Assembly (NCBI GenBank): GCA_031277805.1
Contig: JAITLR010000006.1
Span: 1-64,000 of the forward strand
Direction of reading: 5' to 3'
Source: Comamonas sp.
Lineage (GTDB): Bacteria; Pseudomonadota; Gammaproteobacteria; Burkholderiales; Burkholderiaceae_C
Length of the DNA: 64,000 nt
A program made the translations under genes and the position numbers. The notes beneath the pieces are model-generated. The model had not been told where the DNA came from and searched no databases. It saw only the letters and a program-made list of their open reading frames with translations. This document shows, piece by piece, positions 31,652-41,033 of the stretch (positions are counted from its first letter, which is position 1; each line of letters opens with the position of its first letter).

Positions 31652-33730
31652 ATGTCTGCTGGTCTCAATCTCGCTCAGCTCCAGGCCGTGCACTACACCG
31701 AAGGCCCATGCCTTGTGCTGGCTGGCGCAGGCTCGGGCAAAACCCGGGTGATCACGCACAAGATCGGGCGGCTGATTGAAAACGGCCTGGCCCCGCGCCG
31801 CATTGCCGCCATCACCTTTACCAACAAGGCAGCCGCGGAAATGCGCGAGCGCGCCGCCGGACTGATCGGCCGCCAGGCCAAGGAGGTGCTGATCTGCACC
31901 TTCCACTCGCTGGGCGTGCGCATGGTGCGCGAAGACGGCCATGTGCTGGGCCTCAAGCCCCAGTTCAGCATCCTGGACCAGGATGACGTCACGGGCATCC
32001 TCAAGGACTGCGCGGGCGGCACCACCGATGTGGCCACGGCGCGCCAGTGGCAGTGGACCATCAGCAACTGGAAGAACGCGGGCTGGGACAGCCGCAAGGC
32101 CCTGGCCATGGCCCAGGACGACAACGAGCGCTCGATCGCGCTGATCATGCAGCGCTACGAAGAGCGGCTGACGGCCTACCAGAGCGTGGACTTCGACGAC
32201 CTCATCGGCATGCCCATGCGCCTGCTCAAGGGCCACATCGAGGTGCGCGAGAAATGGCAACGCCTGCTGGGCCATGTGCTGGTGGACGAGTACCAGGACA
32301 CCAACGCCACCCAGTACGAGTTGCTCAAGATGCTGGTGGGCGACCGCGCCCACTTCACGGCCGTGGGCGACGACGACCAGAGCATTTACGGCTGGCGCGG
32401 CGCCACGCTGGACAACCTGAAAAAGCTGCCCATAGACTTTCCGCAGCTCAAGATCATCAAGCTGGAGCAGAACTACCGCTCCACCAGCGCCATCCTGCGC
32501 GCGGCCAACAACGTCATCGGCCCCAACCCCAAGCTGTTTCCCAAGACCCTGTTTTCGGAGCTGGGCGAGGGCGAGCCCGTGCGCATCGTGGACTGCGACA
32601 GCGAGGAGCACGAGGCCGAGCGCGCCGTGGCCCGCATCCAGAGCCTGCGCGCCAGCATGAACCCCCAGCCGGCCTGGAAGGACATGGCCATCCTCTACCG
32701 CGCCAACCACCAGGCCAAGCCCTTCGAGAAGGCGCTGCGCAAGGCCAGCATCCCTTACAAGGTCTCTGGCGGCACCAGCTTCTTCGACCGTGCCGAGATC
32801 AAGGACCTGTGCGCCTGGTTCCGGCTGTGGATCAACAACGACGACGATCCGGCCTTTCTGCGCTCCATCACCACGCCGCGCCGCGGCATAGGCCACACCA
32901 CTTTGGCGAAGCTGGGCGAGTTCTCGGCAGCCCACAAGACCAGCATGTTCGGCGCGCTGTTCAACTCCATGCTCGAAGACGCCCTGCCCAGGAAGGCGCA
33001 TGACGGCCTGCTGGAGTTCGGCCGCGCCATCAACGACCTCGAGTACCGCGCCCGCCACACGCTAGGCTTCGAGGCCGCGCGCGGCTTTCTGCTCGACTGG
33101 CTCAAGGAGATAGGCTACGAGCAGTATCTCTACGACAGCGAGGACAGCGAATCCGTGGCCGCCGCGCGCTGGAGCAATGTGCTGGAGTTCTGCGACTGGA
33201 TGGCCCAACGCGCGGGCGGCAAGATCGAGGACGCGGCCGGCGCGGGCACCACCGCGCCGACCGAGACCAAGAGCCTGCTCGAAGTCGCCCAGAACGTGGC
33301 CCTGCTGTCCACCATCAGCGAGCGCGAGCAGGAACAGGACATGGTGGTGCTCTCCACCCTGCACGCCTCCAAGGGCCTGGAGTGGCCGCATGTGATGCTG
33401 GTGGGCGCCACCGAGGGCATGCTGCCCTTCAAGCTCGACGACGACAACGGCCGCCAGCAGAAGGTCAGCGACGAAACCGCAGCCCGCCTGCAGGAAGAGC
33501 GCCGCCTGATGTACGTGGGCATCACGCGCGCCCAGCGCACGCTGGCCGTGAGCTGGACCAAGCGCCGCAAGAAAGGCCGCGAAATGGTGGCCTGCCAACC
33601 CAGCCGCTTCATCAAGGAGATGGGGCTGGACTCCGCCACCGCCAAGGAAGACCCGCGCGAGAAGCTGCGCAAGCTGCGCGAGGAATTTGCAGCACGCAAG
33701 ACCCAGCCAGGCCCGGGTGCACCCAACTGA
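31652..33730 (+). CDS. UvrD/Rep-type ATP-dependent DNA helicase
   Basis: AGAGSGKTRVITHKIGRLI, VDEYQDTNATQYELLK, GDDDQSIYGWRGA, LEQNYRSTSAIL. Rep-like. Confidence 0.93.
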   Translation: MSAGLNLAQLQAVHYTEGPCLVLAGAGSGKTRVITHKIGRLIENGLAPRRIAAITFTNKAAAEMRERAAGLIGRQAKEVLICTFHSLGVRMVREDGHVLGLKPQFSILDQDDVTGILKDCAGGTTDVATARQWQWTISNWKNAGWDSRKALAMAQDDNERSIALIMQRYEERLTAYQSVDFDDLIGMPMRLLKGHIEVREKWQRLLGHVLVDEYQDTNATQYELLKMLVGDRAHFTAVGDDDQSIYGWRGATLDNLKKLPIDFPQLKIIKLEQNYRSTSAILRAANNVIGPNPKLFPKTLFSELGEGEPVRIVDCDSEEHEAERAVARIQSLRASMNPQPAWKDMAILYRANHQAKPFEKALRKASIPYKVSGGTSFFDRAEIKDLCAWFRLWINNDDDPAFLRSITTPRRGIGHTTLAKLGEFSAAHKTSMFGALFNSMLEDALPRKAHDGLLEFGRAINDLEYRARHTLGFEAARGFLLDWLKEIGYEQYLYDSEDSESVAAARWSNVLEFCDWMAQRAGGKIEDAAGAGTTAPTETKSLLEVAQNVALLSTISEREQEQDMVVLSTLHASKGLEWPHVMLVGATEGMLPFKLDDDNGRQQKVSDETAARLQEERRLMYVGITRAQRTLAVSWTKRRKKGREMVACQPSRFIKEMGLDSATAKEDPREKLRKLREEFAARKTQPGPGAPN

Positions 33731-33739
33731 GCACAGCCC

Positions 33740-34165
33740 ATGATCTTTAGAACTCTTGTTTTCATAGCTGCAAGCGCTTATCTATCAAGCGCTACAGCGC
33801 AAAATCAACCAGATTCAGAGACCCGCTGCCCATCGGGCTGGGAAATGACCGACAAGCAGTTGCAGGGAGAGTGGACAGGTTCCATTCCCGGCCTGAACGA
33901 GTCGGTGCACCTGGTGCTGGGCCCGCACCCCGAATGGAAGGGCACCGTCAAAGGCACGATAGAGCGCGACGGCTCCACCCACCCCATGGTCGGCGACCTC
34001 AACAATGGAGTCGTCACGCTGGAGGAAAGCGCAGATGGGACCCGCATTACCGGAACCTGGCTGGGCGAAGTCGTCCCCTCCAGCTGTGGCCGGGAAATTC
34101 GCGGCAACTTTCAGGCATCCGAAGAGGCTCCTGCCCAGGAGTTCATGCTGCACAAGCAGCCTTGA
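33740..34165 (+). CDS. Small exported protein of unknown function
   Basis: Signal peptide (MIFRTLVFIAASAYLSSATAQ) derived in part from repeat B; mature part has GEWTGSIPGL, TRITGTWLGEV. Confidence 0.7.
   Translation: MIFRTLVFIAASAYLSSATAQNQPDSETRCPSGWEMTDKQLQGEWTGSIPGLNESVHLVLGPHPEWKGTVKGTIERDGSTHPMVGDLNNGVVTLEESADGTRITGTWLGEVVPSSCGREIRGNFQASEEAPAQEFMLHKQP
33758..33815 (+). repeat. Repeat family B copy 2, inside the signal peptide of the small exported protein
   Basis: gttttCATAGCTGCAAGCGCTTATCTATCAAGCGCTACAGCGCAAAATCAACC. Confidence 0.75.
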
Positions 34166-34203
34166 GCGCCTATCGCCGACCTATCCATATCATTCATTCG
34201 CCC

Positions 34204-35421
34204 ATGCCCGCTTCCTTGCCTACCTTGCCGCTGAAACCGCTGCCTCTGGCCCTTGCTTCAGCCCTCACACTCGGCAGCCTGACGGCCATGGCACCGGCCA
34301 AGGCGGCTGAGCCTGAGCTGCCGCCGCCTGCGCAAGGCTGGCGCCAGTGCGCGGCCACCACCGACAACCAGGCACGCCTGGCCTGCTTCGACGCCTGGGC
34401 CCAGCATGAGCAGCCGCTGACGGCTCCGCCCGGCGCCAACTGGAGCCTGCCCGACACCAAGGCCGCAAGCGCCGTCAACACCCCTGCAGTAGCGCCCGAG
34501 CCGACACCCGTGGTCGCAGCCGACGCCAGCCAGGGCCTGGCCCTGCCCGCCACACCAACCAACGGCGGCTGCCGCGACCCGCGCTACAGCGAGATCTCGC
34601 GCTACTACGAACTCGAGCCCGGTTCGGACTGCGGCATTTTCAGCTTTCGCGGCTACCGGCCGATGTCGGTATCCACCGTGTTCGGCAGCCGCGTCGACAC
34701 CCAGCCCTATTCGCCCAGCCGCGGCTCGCCCGAGCCCGAGGGTTACCAGAAGCACGAGATGCGCATCCAGCTGTCGGCACGCACCAAGCTGGCTTCTGGC
34801 CTGCTGACCGGTCCGACCTCGGGGGGCAAGGACTCGCTGTGGTTCGGCTATACCCAGCAGTCTTACTGGCAGCTGTTCAACGGCGCCATCTCACGCCCCT
34901 TCCGCACCACGGACCACGAGCCCGAGGTGTTCTATGTCTACCCCACGGACGCGCAACTGCCCTTCGGCTGGCGCTGGCGCTATTCGGGCGTGGGCCTGGT
35001 GCACCAGTCCAACGGTCAGAGCAATCCGCTGTCGCGCAGCTGGAACCGCTGGTATCTGATGACCGGCGCCGAACTGGGCAACCGCTGGCAGCTGCATTTC
35101 AAGGCCTGGAAGCGCATCAGCGAAAGCGCGCCCGACGACGACAACCCGCATATCCAGGACTACATAGGCCGCGGCGAAGTCAAGCTGGGCTGGAACGTCA
35201 ACGACCAGAACTATCTAGGTTTCACGGCTCGCGGTTCACTGGGCCAGGGCAAGGGCTCGGGCCGCATCGAATGGCTGCGCACGCTGGGTGAAGGCTGGAA
35301 CGGCGGCAAGAGCAATCTGCGCCTGCATGTGCAGCTGTTCAGCGGCTACGGCGATAGTCTGGTGGACTACAACTACAAGCGCACGGTGCTCAGCGTGGGC
35401 TTCAGCCTGCTGGATTTTTAA
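34204..35421 (+). CDS. pldA: Outer membrane phospholipase A
   Basis: YSPSRGSPEPEGYQKHEMRIQLSARTKLASGLL, SLWFGYTQQSYWQLFN, VGLVHQSNGQSNPLSRSWNRWY: the active-site region of OMPLA. Confidence 0.92.
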   Translation: MPASLPTLPLKPLPLALASALTLGSLTAMAPAKAAEPELPPPAQGWRQCAATTDNQARLACFDAWAQHEQPLTAPPGANWSLPDTKAASAVNTPAVAPEPTPVVAADASQGLALPATPTNGGCRDPRYSEISRYYELEPGSDCGIFSFRGYRPMSVSTVFGSRVDTQPYSPSRGSPEPEGYQKHEMRIQLSARTKLASGLLTGPTSGGKDSLWFGYTQQSYWQLFNGAISRPFRTTDHEPEVFYVYPTDAQLPFGWRWRYSGVGLVHQSNGQSNPLSRSWNRWYLMTGAELGNRWQLHFKAWKRISESAPDDDNPHIQDYIGRGEVKLGWNVNDQNYLGFTARGSLGQGKGSGRIEWLRTLGEGWNGGKSNLRLHVQLFSGYGDSLVDYNYKRTVLSVGFSLLDF

Positions 35422-35520
35422 CCCCCTGAGGCGCTTCGCCTAGGCGGCCCCGCGCCTTCCCCCAAGGGGGACGGCACCCTCGCTGCGGGGCGGCCCTTGC
35501 TCGGTGCCTCTGGCCTGGGA
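35422..35520 (+). repeat. Intergenic repeat family A, copy 2
   Basis: ccccctgaggcgcttcgcctaggcggccccgcgccttcccccaagggggacggcaccctcgctgcggggcggcccttgctcggtgcc, immediately after the pldA stop. Confidence 0.85.
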
Positions 35521-35563
35521 CACGCCAGTTTTATAGATCGCATCCGGCAACTGCCGCGCAATC

Positions 35564-35656
35564 ATATTTGATAGCTATTAGCGCTTTACCTTCCTAGATT
35601 TCATGCTTTTTAAGCATTGAAATCAATGAACACAAGCGCCATCAGCTATTTAAAAC
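35564..35656. repeat. Repeat family B, inverted pair (copies 3 and 4), convergent-gene hairpin
   Basis: gatagctattagcgctttacc...GATTTCATGCTT-ttt-AAGCATTGAAATC...cacaagcgccatcagctattt between convergent pldA and the RidA-family gene. Confidence 0.8.
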
Positions 35657-35660
35657 AGAG

Positions 35661-36059
35661 TCATTCCGGCACCACGGCCGTGACCTCGATTTCCACCTTG
35701 GCGCGGTCTTCGATCAGGGCCGCCACCTGCACGGCCGTCATGGCCACGCTGAACGAGCCAATCAGCTCGCGATAGGCCTTGCCGATCTCGGCCTGCTGCG
35801 CCAAGTACTCTTTTTTGTCGGTGATGTACCAGGTCATGCGCACGATGTGTTCTGGCCTGGCACCGCCGGCCTGCAGCACCTCCACGATGTTCTGCAGCGC
35901 CTGGCGCACCTGGCCGACCAGATCGTCGGTGTGGAACTGTCCCTGGCCGTCCCAGCCTATCATGCCGGCCACATAGATCTGGCGGCCGCTGACGGACACG
36001 CCATTGGCATAGCCCTTGGGCCGGGGCCAGCCCGGCGGCAACAGTACTTGCATGTTCAA
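35661..36059 (-). CDS. RidA family protein
   Basis: YANGVSVSGRQIYVAGMIGWDGQGQF...AALIEDRAKVEIEVTAVVP. Confidence 0.88.
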   Translation of the reverse strand: MNMQVLLPPGWPRPKGYANGVSVSGRQIYVAGMIGWDGQGQFHTDDLVGQVRQALQNIVEVLQAGGARPEHIVRMTWYITDKKEYLAQQAEIGKAYRELIGSFSVAMTAVQVAALIEDRAKVEIEVTAVVPE

Positions 36060-36526
36060 CTCCTGTTTTCAGTTGGATTGGATGAACTCAACCAGCGCTC
36101 TACGGCGCGGCGGATATAGGGGGGCGCGCTGATGGATTGATGGGTTTGCAGGCTGGTGAAAACCAATACCTTCTGCGCGGCCACGCGCAGCACGCCATCG
36201 GGGCCCGTGCAATCCACAGCCAGCGTCAGAGAGCGGTTGCCAGGCTTGCTGATCGTCAGGCCCAGATCCACGACCTCACCCATGCGCGTGATGGCACGAA
36301 AGTCACACTCCAGATGCACGATGGGCAGGCCGATCTGCTCTTTCTGCACCATGTCGGCGTAGGAGATTCCCAGTGCCTGATTGAACCAGTCTTCCACCAG
36401 TCCGTTGAACAGCACCAGATACTGGGGAAAGAAGATGATGCCCGCCGGGTCGCAGTGCGCAAACCGGATGGGAACCTGGGTCACAAAGCGCCTGCCTGTC
36501 ACGGCCTCGTTGCTCATCGGCTTCAC
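36056..36526 (-). CDS. Acyl-CoA thioesterase (4-hydroxybenzoyl-CoA thioesterase-like hotdog)
   Basis: VPIRFAHCDPAGIIFFPQYLVLFNGLVEDWFNQALG; 4-bp overlap with the RidA-family gene. Confidence 0.87.
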   Translation of the reverse strand: MKPMSNEAVTGRRFVTQVPIRFAHCDPAGIIFFPQYLVLFNGLVEDWFNQALGISYADMVQKEQIGLPIVHLECDFRAITRMGEVVDLGLTISKPGNRSLTLAVDCTGPDGVLRVAAQKVLVFTSLQTHQSISAPPYIRRAVERWLSSSNPTENRS

Positions 36527-36534
36527 CTGCTTTC

Positions 36535-36590
36535 AATCAAATCAGCCTGCAACGCTTTCTGGGAAAGCGCTGACAGCTCTTGTAACCATA
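36535..36590 (-). repeat. Repeat family B copy 6, between the CoA ligase and thioesterase genes
   Basis: Minus strand AGAGCTGTCAGCGCTTTCCCAGAAAGCGTTGCAGGCTGATTTGATTG. Confidence 0.75.
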
Positions 36591-36594
36591 GCAT

Positions 36595-38217
36595 TCATTG
36601 ACCATGCAGCCTGAAGCGCTGCAGCTTGCCCGTGGCCGTGCGCGGCAACTGGTCCACAAAGGCCACGGCACGCGGATATTTGTAGGGTGCCACGGTGCGC
36701 TTGACGAAGTCCTGCAGCTCCCTGGCCATGGCATCGCCCGCCGCATGTCCGGCACGCAGCACGACAAAGGCCTTGACGATCTGGCCGCGCTCGCTGTCGG
36801 GTTCGCCGATCACCGCGCATTCGGCCACGGCCGCATGGGCCATGAGGGCGTTCTCCACCTCGGGCGCCGCGATGTTGTAGCCGGCCGAGATGATCATGTC
36901 GTCGGTGCGCGCCTGGTAGACGAAGTAGCCGTCGGCATCCATCAGATAGGCGTCGCCCGTGAGGTTCCAGCCATGCTGTACATACTGGGTCTGACGGCTG
37001 TCGGCCAGATAGCGGCAACCCGTGGGGCCCAGCACGGCCAGCTTGCCTACCGTGCCCGGCGGCACCTCGTTGCCCTGCTCGTCCACCACCTTGGCACAGT
37101 AGCCGGGCACAGCCTTGCCCGTGGCACCGGGCCGCGCGTCCTCCTCGCGGTGCGAGATGAAGATGTGCAGCATTTCGGTAGAGCCTATGCCGTCGATGAT
37201 CTCTATGCCCGTGGCGTCCTTCCACAGCGCGCGCGTGGACGCCGTGAGCGCCTCGCCGGCCGAGACGCATTTGCGCAGCCGCGTCTGGCGTATGCGCTCG
37301 CCCTGCTGGGCCATGACGCGGTAGGAGGTCGGCGCCGTGAACACCACGGTGGCGCCGAATTTTTCAATGCCATCGAGCAGCAGCGGTGGACTGGCCTTTT
37401 CCAGCAGCACCATCGATGCGCCTATGGACATGGGGAACAGCACCTGCCCGCCCAGACCGAAGGTGAAGGCGATCGGCGGGCTGCCGACGAAGACGTCGTC
37501 GGCATGGGCGCGCAGCATGCTTTGGGGCCAGCAGGCGCAGGCGGCCATCACGTCCCGGTGAAAATGCATGGTGGCCTTGGGCACGCCCGTGGTGCCCGAA
37601 GTAAAGCCCAGCAGGCAGGTATCGGTGGCTGCCGTTGCCACGGCCTCGAAGTGCGGCGAGGCACTATCCATGAGCGCTTCGAGCGAGCCGGCATCCTCGG
37701 CACGCACATTGAAAAAGCACACGGACTTCAGCACCGGGCTTTTCTGTTGCGCGCCCAGCACCTCGGCACGCAGCGCGTCATCGCACAATGCATGGCTGAT
37801 CTGGGCGATGTCGACGATGGTGGAAAGCTCCTTGGCCCGCAGCAGCGGCATGGCCGCCACGGCAATGCCGCCGGCCTTGATGACGCCGAACCAGCAGGCC
37901 ACCATCATGGGATTGTTGGGTGCGCACAGCAGCACGCGATTGCCCGCCACCAGGCCCAGCTGCCGGGTCAGCACATTGGCGATGCGGTTGGCCTTGTCCT
38001 GCAGCTCGGCATAGGTCCAGCGCACCCCGTCGGCCTGCAGGCACAGCCTGTCGCCGCGCCCTTCTGCCACATGGCGGTCCAGCAATTCGGCCGCGCAGTT
38101 CAGGCGCTCGGGGAACTGCAGCTCGGGCAGTTCGAACACGTACTCGGGCTGCAGTTCGGCGGGCGGCAGGTTGTCGAACGCAAAGGTATCGATATGGGCG
38201 GTGTAGGACATGGTCAA
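36595..38217 (-). CDS. Benzoate/2-aminobenzoate-CoA ligase family AMP-binding enzyme
   Basis: LGFTSGTTGVPKATMHFHRDVMA, GSTEMLHIFISHRE, YLADSRQTQYVQHGWNLTGDAYLMDADGYF. Confidence 0.85.
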   Translation of the reverse strand: MTMSYTAHIDTFAFDNLPPAELQPEYVFELPELQFPERLNCAAELLDRHVAEGRGDRLCLQADGVRWTYAELQDKANRIANVLTRQLGLVAGNRVLLCAPNNPMMVACWFGVIKAGGIAVAAMPLLRAKELSTIVDIAQISHALCDDALRAEVLGAQQKSPVLKSVCFFNVRAEDAGSLEALMDSASPHFEAVATAATDTCLLGFTSGTTGVPKATMHFHRDVMAACACWPQSMLRAHADDVFVGSPPIAFTFGLGGQVLFPMSIGASMVLLEKASPPLLLDGIEKFGATVVFTAPTSYRVMAQQGERIRQTRLRKCVSAGEALTASTRALWKDATGIEIIDGIGSTEMLHIFISHREEDARPGATGKAVPGYCAKVVDEQGNEVPPGTVGKLAVLGPTGCRYLADSRQTQYVQHGWNLTGDAYLMDADGYFVYQARTDDMIISAGYNIAAPEVENALMAHAAVAECAVIGEPDSERGQIVKAFVVLRAGHAAGDAMARELQDFVKRTVAPYKYPRAVAFVDQLPRTATGKLQRFRLHGQ

Positions 38218-38226
38218 CCTCGCTAT

Positions 38227-39393
38227 TTAGGCGTTCAAACCCTTGAGCAGTTCGCGCGCGATGATGAGCTGCTGCACCTCGGTCGCGCCCTCGTAGATGC
38301 GCAGCGCGCGAATCTCGCGGTACAGGCGCTCCACGGGTTGTTCGCTGACCACGCCCAGCCCGCCCCAGATCTGTACGGCGGCATCTATGACCTGCTGGGC
38401 GTTCTCGGTGGCCGTCATCTTCGCCATGGCGGCCTCACGCGTCACGTTCTCGCCCTGGTCGCGCTGCCAGGCAGCGCGGTAGGTGAGCAGGGCCGCGCTG
38501 TCGATCTGCGTGGCCATCTGCGCGAGCTTGGCCTGGGTCAGCTGGAAGTCGGCCAACACCCCCTGGAACATCTTGCGCGTGGTGGCGCGCTTGAGCGCCT
38601 CGTCAAGCGCGCGGCGCGCAAAACCCAGGGCCGCTGCAGCCACCGAGGTGCGGAACACGTCGAGCGTGCGCATGGCCACCTTGAAGCCCTCACCGGCCGC
38701 GCCCACGCGCTGCGCCACGGGCACGCGGCAGTTGCTGAACTTGAGCCGCGCCAGCGGGTGCGGTGCGATCACATTGATGCGCTCGGCGATTTCAAAGCCC
38801 GGCGTGCCGGCCTCCACGATCAGCGCCGAGATGCCGCGCGAGCCCGGCGCCTCGCCCGTGCGCACAAAGACCACGTAAAAATCGGCAATGCCGCCGTTGG
38901 AGATCCAGGTCTTCTCGCCGTTGATCACATAGTGGTCGCCATCAAGGCGCGCTTCACAGGCCATGGCCGCCACATCGGAGCCCGCTTCGGGCTCGGACAG
39001 CGCAAAGGCCGAGATCGCCTCACCCGCCGCCACCTTGCTGAGGTAGCGCTGCTTCTGCTCCGGCGTGCCTGCCAGGCTGATGGCGCCCGAGCCCAGGCCC
39101 TGCATGGCAAACGCGAAATCGGCCAGGCCGCTGTGGCGGGCCAGGGTTTCGCGGATCAGGCAGATGGAGCGCGTGTCGATCTGCGCCCCCGCGCCGCCGA
39201 ACTCGGCACCAGCCACCGCATGGCGCAGCCAGCCGGCCGCACCCAGCGCCTTGACCAGTTGCCGGCATTCCGCATCCACATCGGGGCCGTGATCGTGGGC
39301 GATATGCTGCTCGGCCCAGGCATCGAGCTGCTGCGCCAGCTGCGCATGGCGAGCCTCGAAGAACGGCCATTTCAGATAGCTGCTGTCTGCCAT
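38227..39393 (-). CDS. Acyl-CoA dehydrogenase family protein
   Basis: [48 protein letters not shown]-terminal [18 protein letters not shown]. Confidence 0.93.
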   Translation of the reverse strand: MADSSYLKWPFFEARHAQLAQQLDAWAEQHIAHDHGPDVDAECRQLVKALGAAGWLRHAVAGAEFGGAGAQIDTRSICLIRETLARHSGLADFAFAMQGLGSGAISLAGTPEQKQRYLSKVAAGEAISAFALSEPEAGSDVAAMACEARLDGDHYVINGEKTWISNGGIADFYVVFVRTGEAPGSRGISALIVEAGTPGFEIAERINVIAPHPLARLKFSNCRVPVAQRVGAAGEGFKVAMRTLDVFRTSVAAAALGFARRALDEALKRATTRKMFQGVLADFQLTQAKLAQMATQIDSAALLTYRAAWQRDQGENVTREAAMAKMTATENAQQVIDAAVQIWGGLGVVSEQPVERLYREIRALRIYEGATEVQQLIIARELLKGLNA

Positions 39394-39394
39394 A

Positions 39395-40261
39395 TCAGTT
39401 CCCCTTGAACTCAGGTTTTTGCTTGGCGACGAACGCGTGATAGGCGCGCCCGTAGTCCTGGGTCAGCATGCACAGGGCCTGGGCCTGGGCTTCGGCCTCG
39501 ATGGCCTGCTCCACGGTCATGGCCCATTCCTGGTGCAGCATGGTCTTGGTGATGCCGTTGGCGAACGTGGGGCCGGCCGCCAGGTCCGCCGCGAGCTTGC
39601 GCGCCTCATCCAGCACGGCCTCGGGATCGCACAGGCGGTTGAAGAAGCCCCAGCGCTCGCCCTCTTCCCCGCCCAGGCTGCGACCCGTGTAGAGCAGCTC
39701 GCTGGCGCGGCCCTGGCCGATGAGGCGCGGCAGGATGGCGCAGGCCCCCATGTCGCAGCCCGCCAGACCCACGCGGTTGAACAGAAACGCCGTCTTGCTG
39801 CGCGCCGTGCCCAGGCGCATGTCCGAGGCCATGGCCATGATGGCGCCGGCACCGGCGCAGACACCGTCCACGGCCGCGATGATGGGCTGGGGGCAGGCAC
39901 GCATGGTCTTGACCAGCTCGCCCGTCATGCGTGTGAACATCAGCAGCTCGGGGGCCTGGAGCTGCACCAGCGGACCGATGATTTCATGCACGTCGCCGCC
40001 CGAGCAGAAGTTGCCGCCCGCGCCCACCAGTACCACGGCCTTCACATCCTGCGCCCACTTGAGGTTGTGGAACAGGTCGCGCAGCTCGGCGTAGGAGTCG
40101 AAGGTCAGCGGGTTCTTGCGCTCGGGCCGATTGAGCGTGATCGTGGCCACGCCATCCGTCACCTGCCACAGGAAATGCCGGGCCTCGTAGCTGGCCAGAT
40201 ACTGATGGTTGCCCGCCACCAGCGCGGGATCGATTGCGTATTCACTCATTGGGGTCTCCAT
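39395..40261 (-). CDS. Enoyl-CoA hydratase/isomerase family protein
   Basis: [41 protein letters not shown]. Confidence 0.9.
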   Translation of the reverse strand: METPMSEYAIDPALVAGNHQYLASYEARHFLWQVTDGVATITLNRPERKNPLTFDSYAELRDLFHNLKWAQDVKAVVLVGAGGNFCSGGDVHEIIGPLVQLQAPELLMFTRMTGELVKTMRACPQPIIAAVDGVCAGAGAIMAMASDMRLGTARSKTAFLFNRVGLAGCDMGACAILPRLIGQGRASELLYTGRSLGGEEGERWGFFNRLCDPEAVLDEARKLAADLAAGPTFANGITKTMLHQEWAMTVEQAIEAEAQAQALCMLTQDYGRAYHAFVAKQKPEFKGN

Positions 40262-41032
40262 TCACATCACTTCACCGCCGGCTACGGCTATGGCCTGGCC
40301 GGTGATCGCGCCGGCGCCCGGGCCGCAGAGCCACAGCACGGCGTCGGCCACTTCCTGCGGCTGCACCAGCCGGCCCTGGGGGTTGCCCTTGACGAAGTCG
40401 GCCATGGCCTGCTCGGGCGTGCGGCCGGTCTTGGCCACCACGCGCGCAATGCTTTCGCGCACGATCTCGGTTTCGGTATAGCCGGGGCAGACGGCGTTGA
40501 CGGTCACGCCCTTGCTCGCCAGCTCCAGCGCCAGCGCACGCGTCAGGCCCACCACGCCGTGCTTGGCCGCGCAATAGGCCGCCACATAGGCGTAGCCCTT
40601 GAGCCCCGCGGTGCTGGCCACGTTGACGATGCGCCCTCTGCCTGCTGCCACCATGGCGGGCAGCACCTGCTGTATGCACAGCATGGCGCCCGTGAGGTTG
40701 ACAGCCAGCATGTTCTGCCACAGCGTCAGGTCCATCTTCATGAACGGTGCGCTCTGCGCCTGGCCTGCGTTATTGACCAGAATATCGATGGCACCCAGCG
40801 CAGATGCTGCCTTGGCAAAAGCGGTTTTTACTTGCGATTCATCGGCCACATCGGCAAGTTCCATGCGGCATTGGCCGGGGAACGCATCCACCAATGTCTG
40901 CAGCGGCTCGGCCCTGCGCCCCAGCACCGTGACCCTGGAGCCGCGCGCCAGCAGCTGGTGTGCGATGGCCTCGCCGATACCCTGGCCAGCGCCCGTCACC
41001 AGCGCGTGTTGATCGTTCAGATCACCTGTCAT
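40262..41032 (-). CDS. SDR family oxidoreductase (3-hydroxyacyl-CoA dehydrogenase-like)
   Basis: LVTGAGQGIGEAIAHQLLARGSRVTVLGRR, NNAGQ, YCAAK; start at MTGDLNDQ. Confidence 0.88.
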   Translation of the reverse strand: MTGDLNDQHALVTGAGQGIGEAIAHQLLARGSRVTVLGRRAEPLQTLVDAFPGQCRMELADVADESQVKTAFAKAASALGAIDILVNNAGQAQSAPFMKMDLTLWQNMLAVNLTGAMLCIQQVLPAMVAAGRGRIVNVASTAGLKGYAYVAAYCAAKHGVVGLTRALALELASKGVTVNAVCPGYTETEIVRESIARVVAKTGRTPEQAMADFVKGNPQGRLVQPQEVADAVLWLCGPGAGAITGQAIAVAGGEVM

Positions 41033-41033
41033 C

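Noticed and set aside
31640-33058. 472 aa minus-strand ORF
   Set aside because: Antisense to the Rep/UvrD helicase.
36598-39408. 936 aa plus-strand ORF
   Set aside because: Antisense to a clear CoA ligase and acyl-CoA dehydrogenase; low-complexity His/Gln/Gly/Arg-rich translation typical of shadow ORFs in high-GC DNA.
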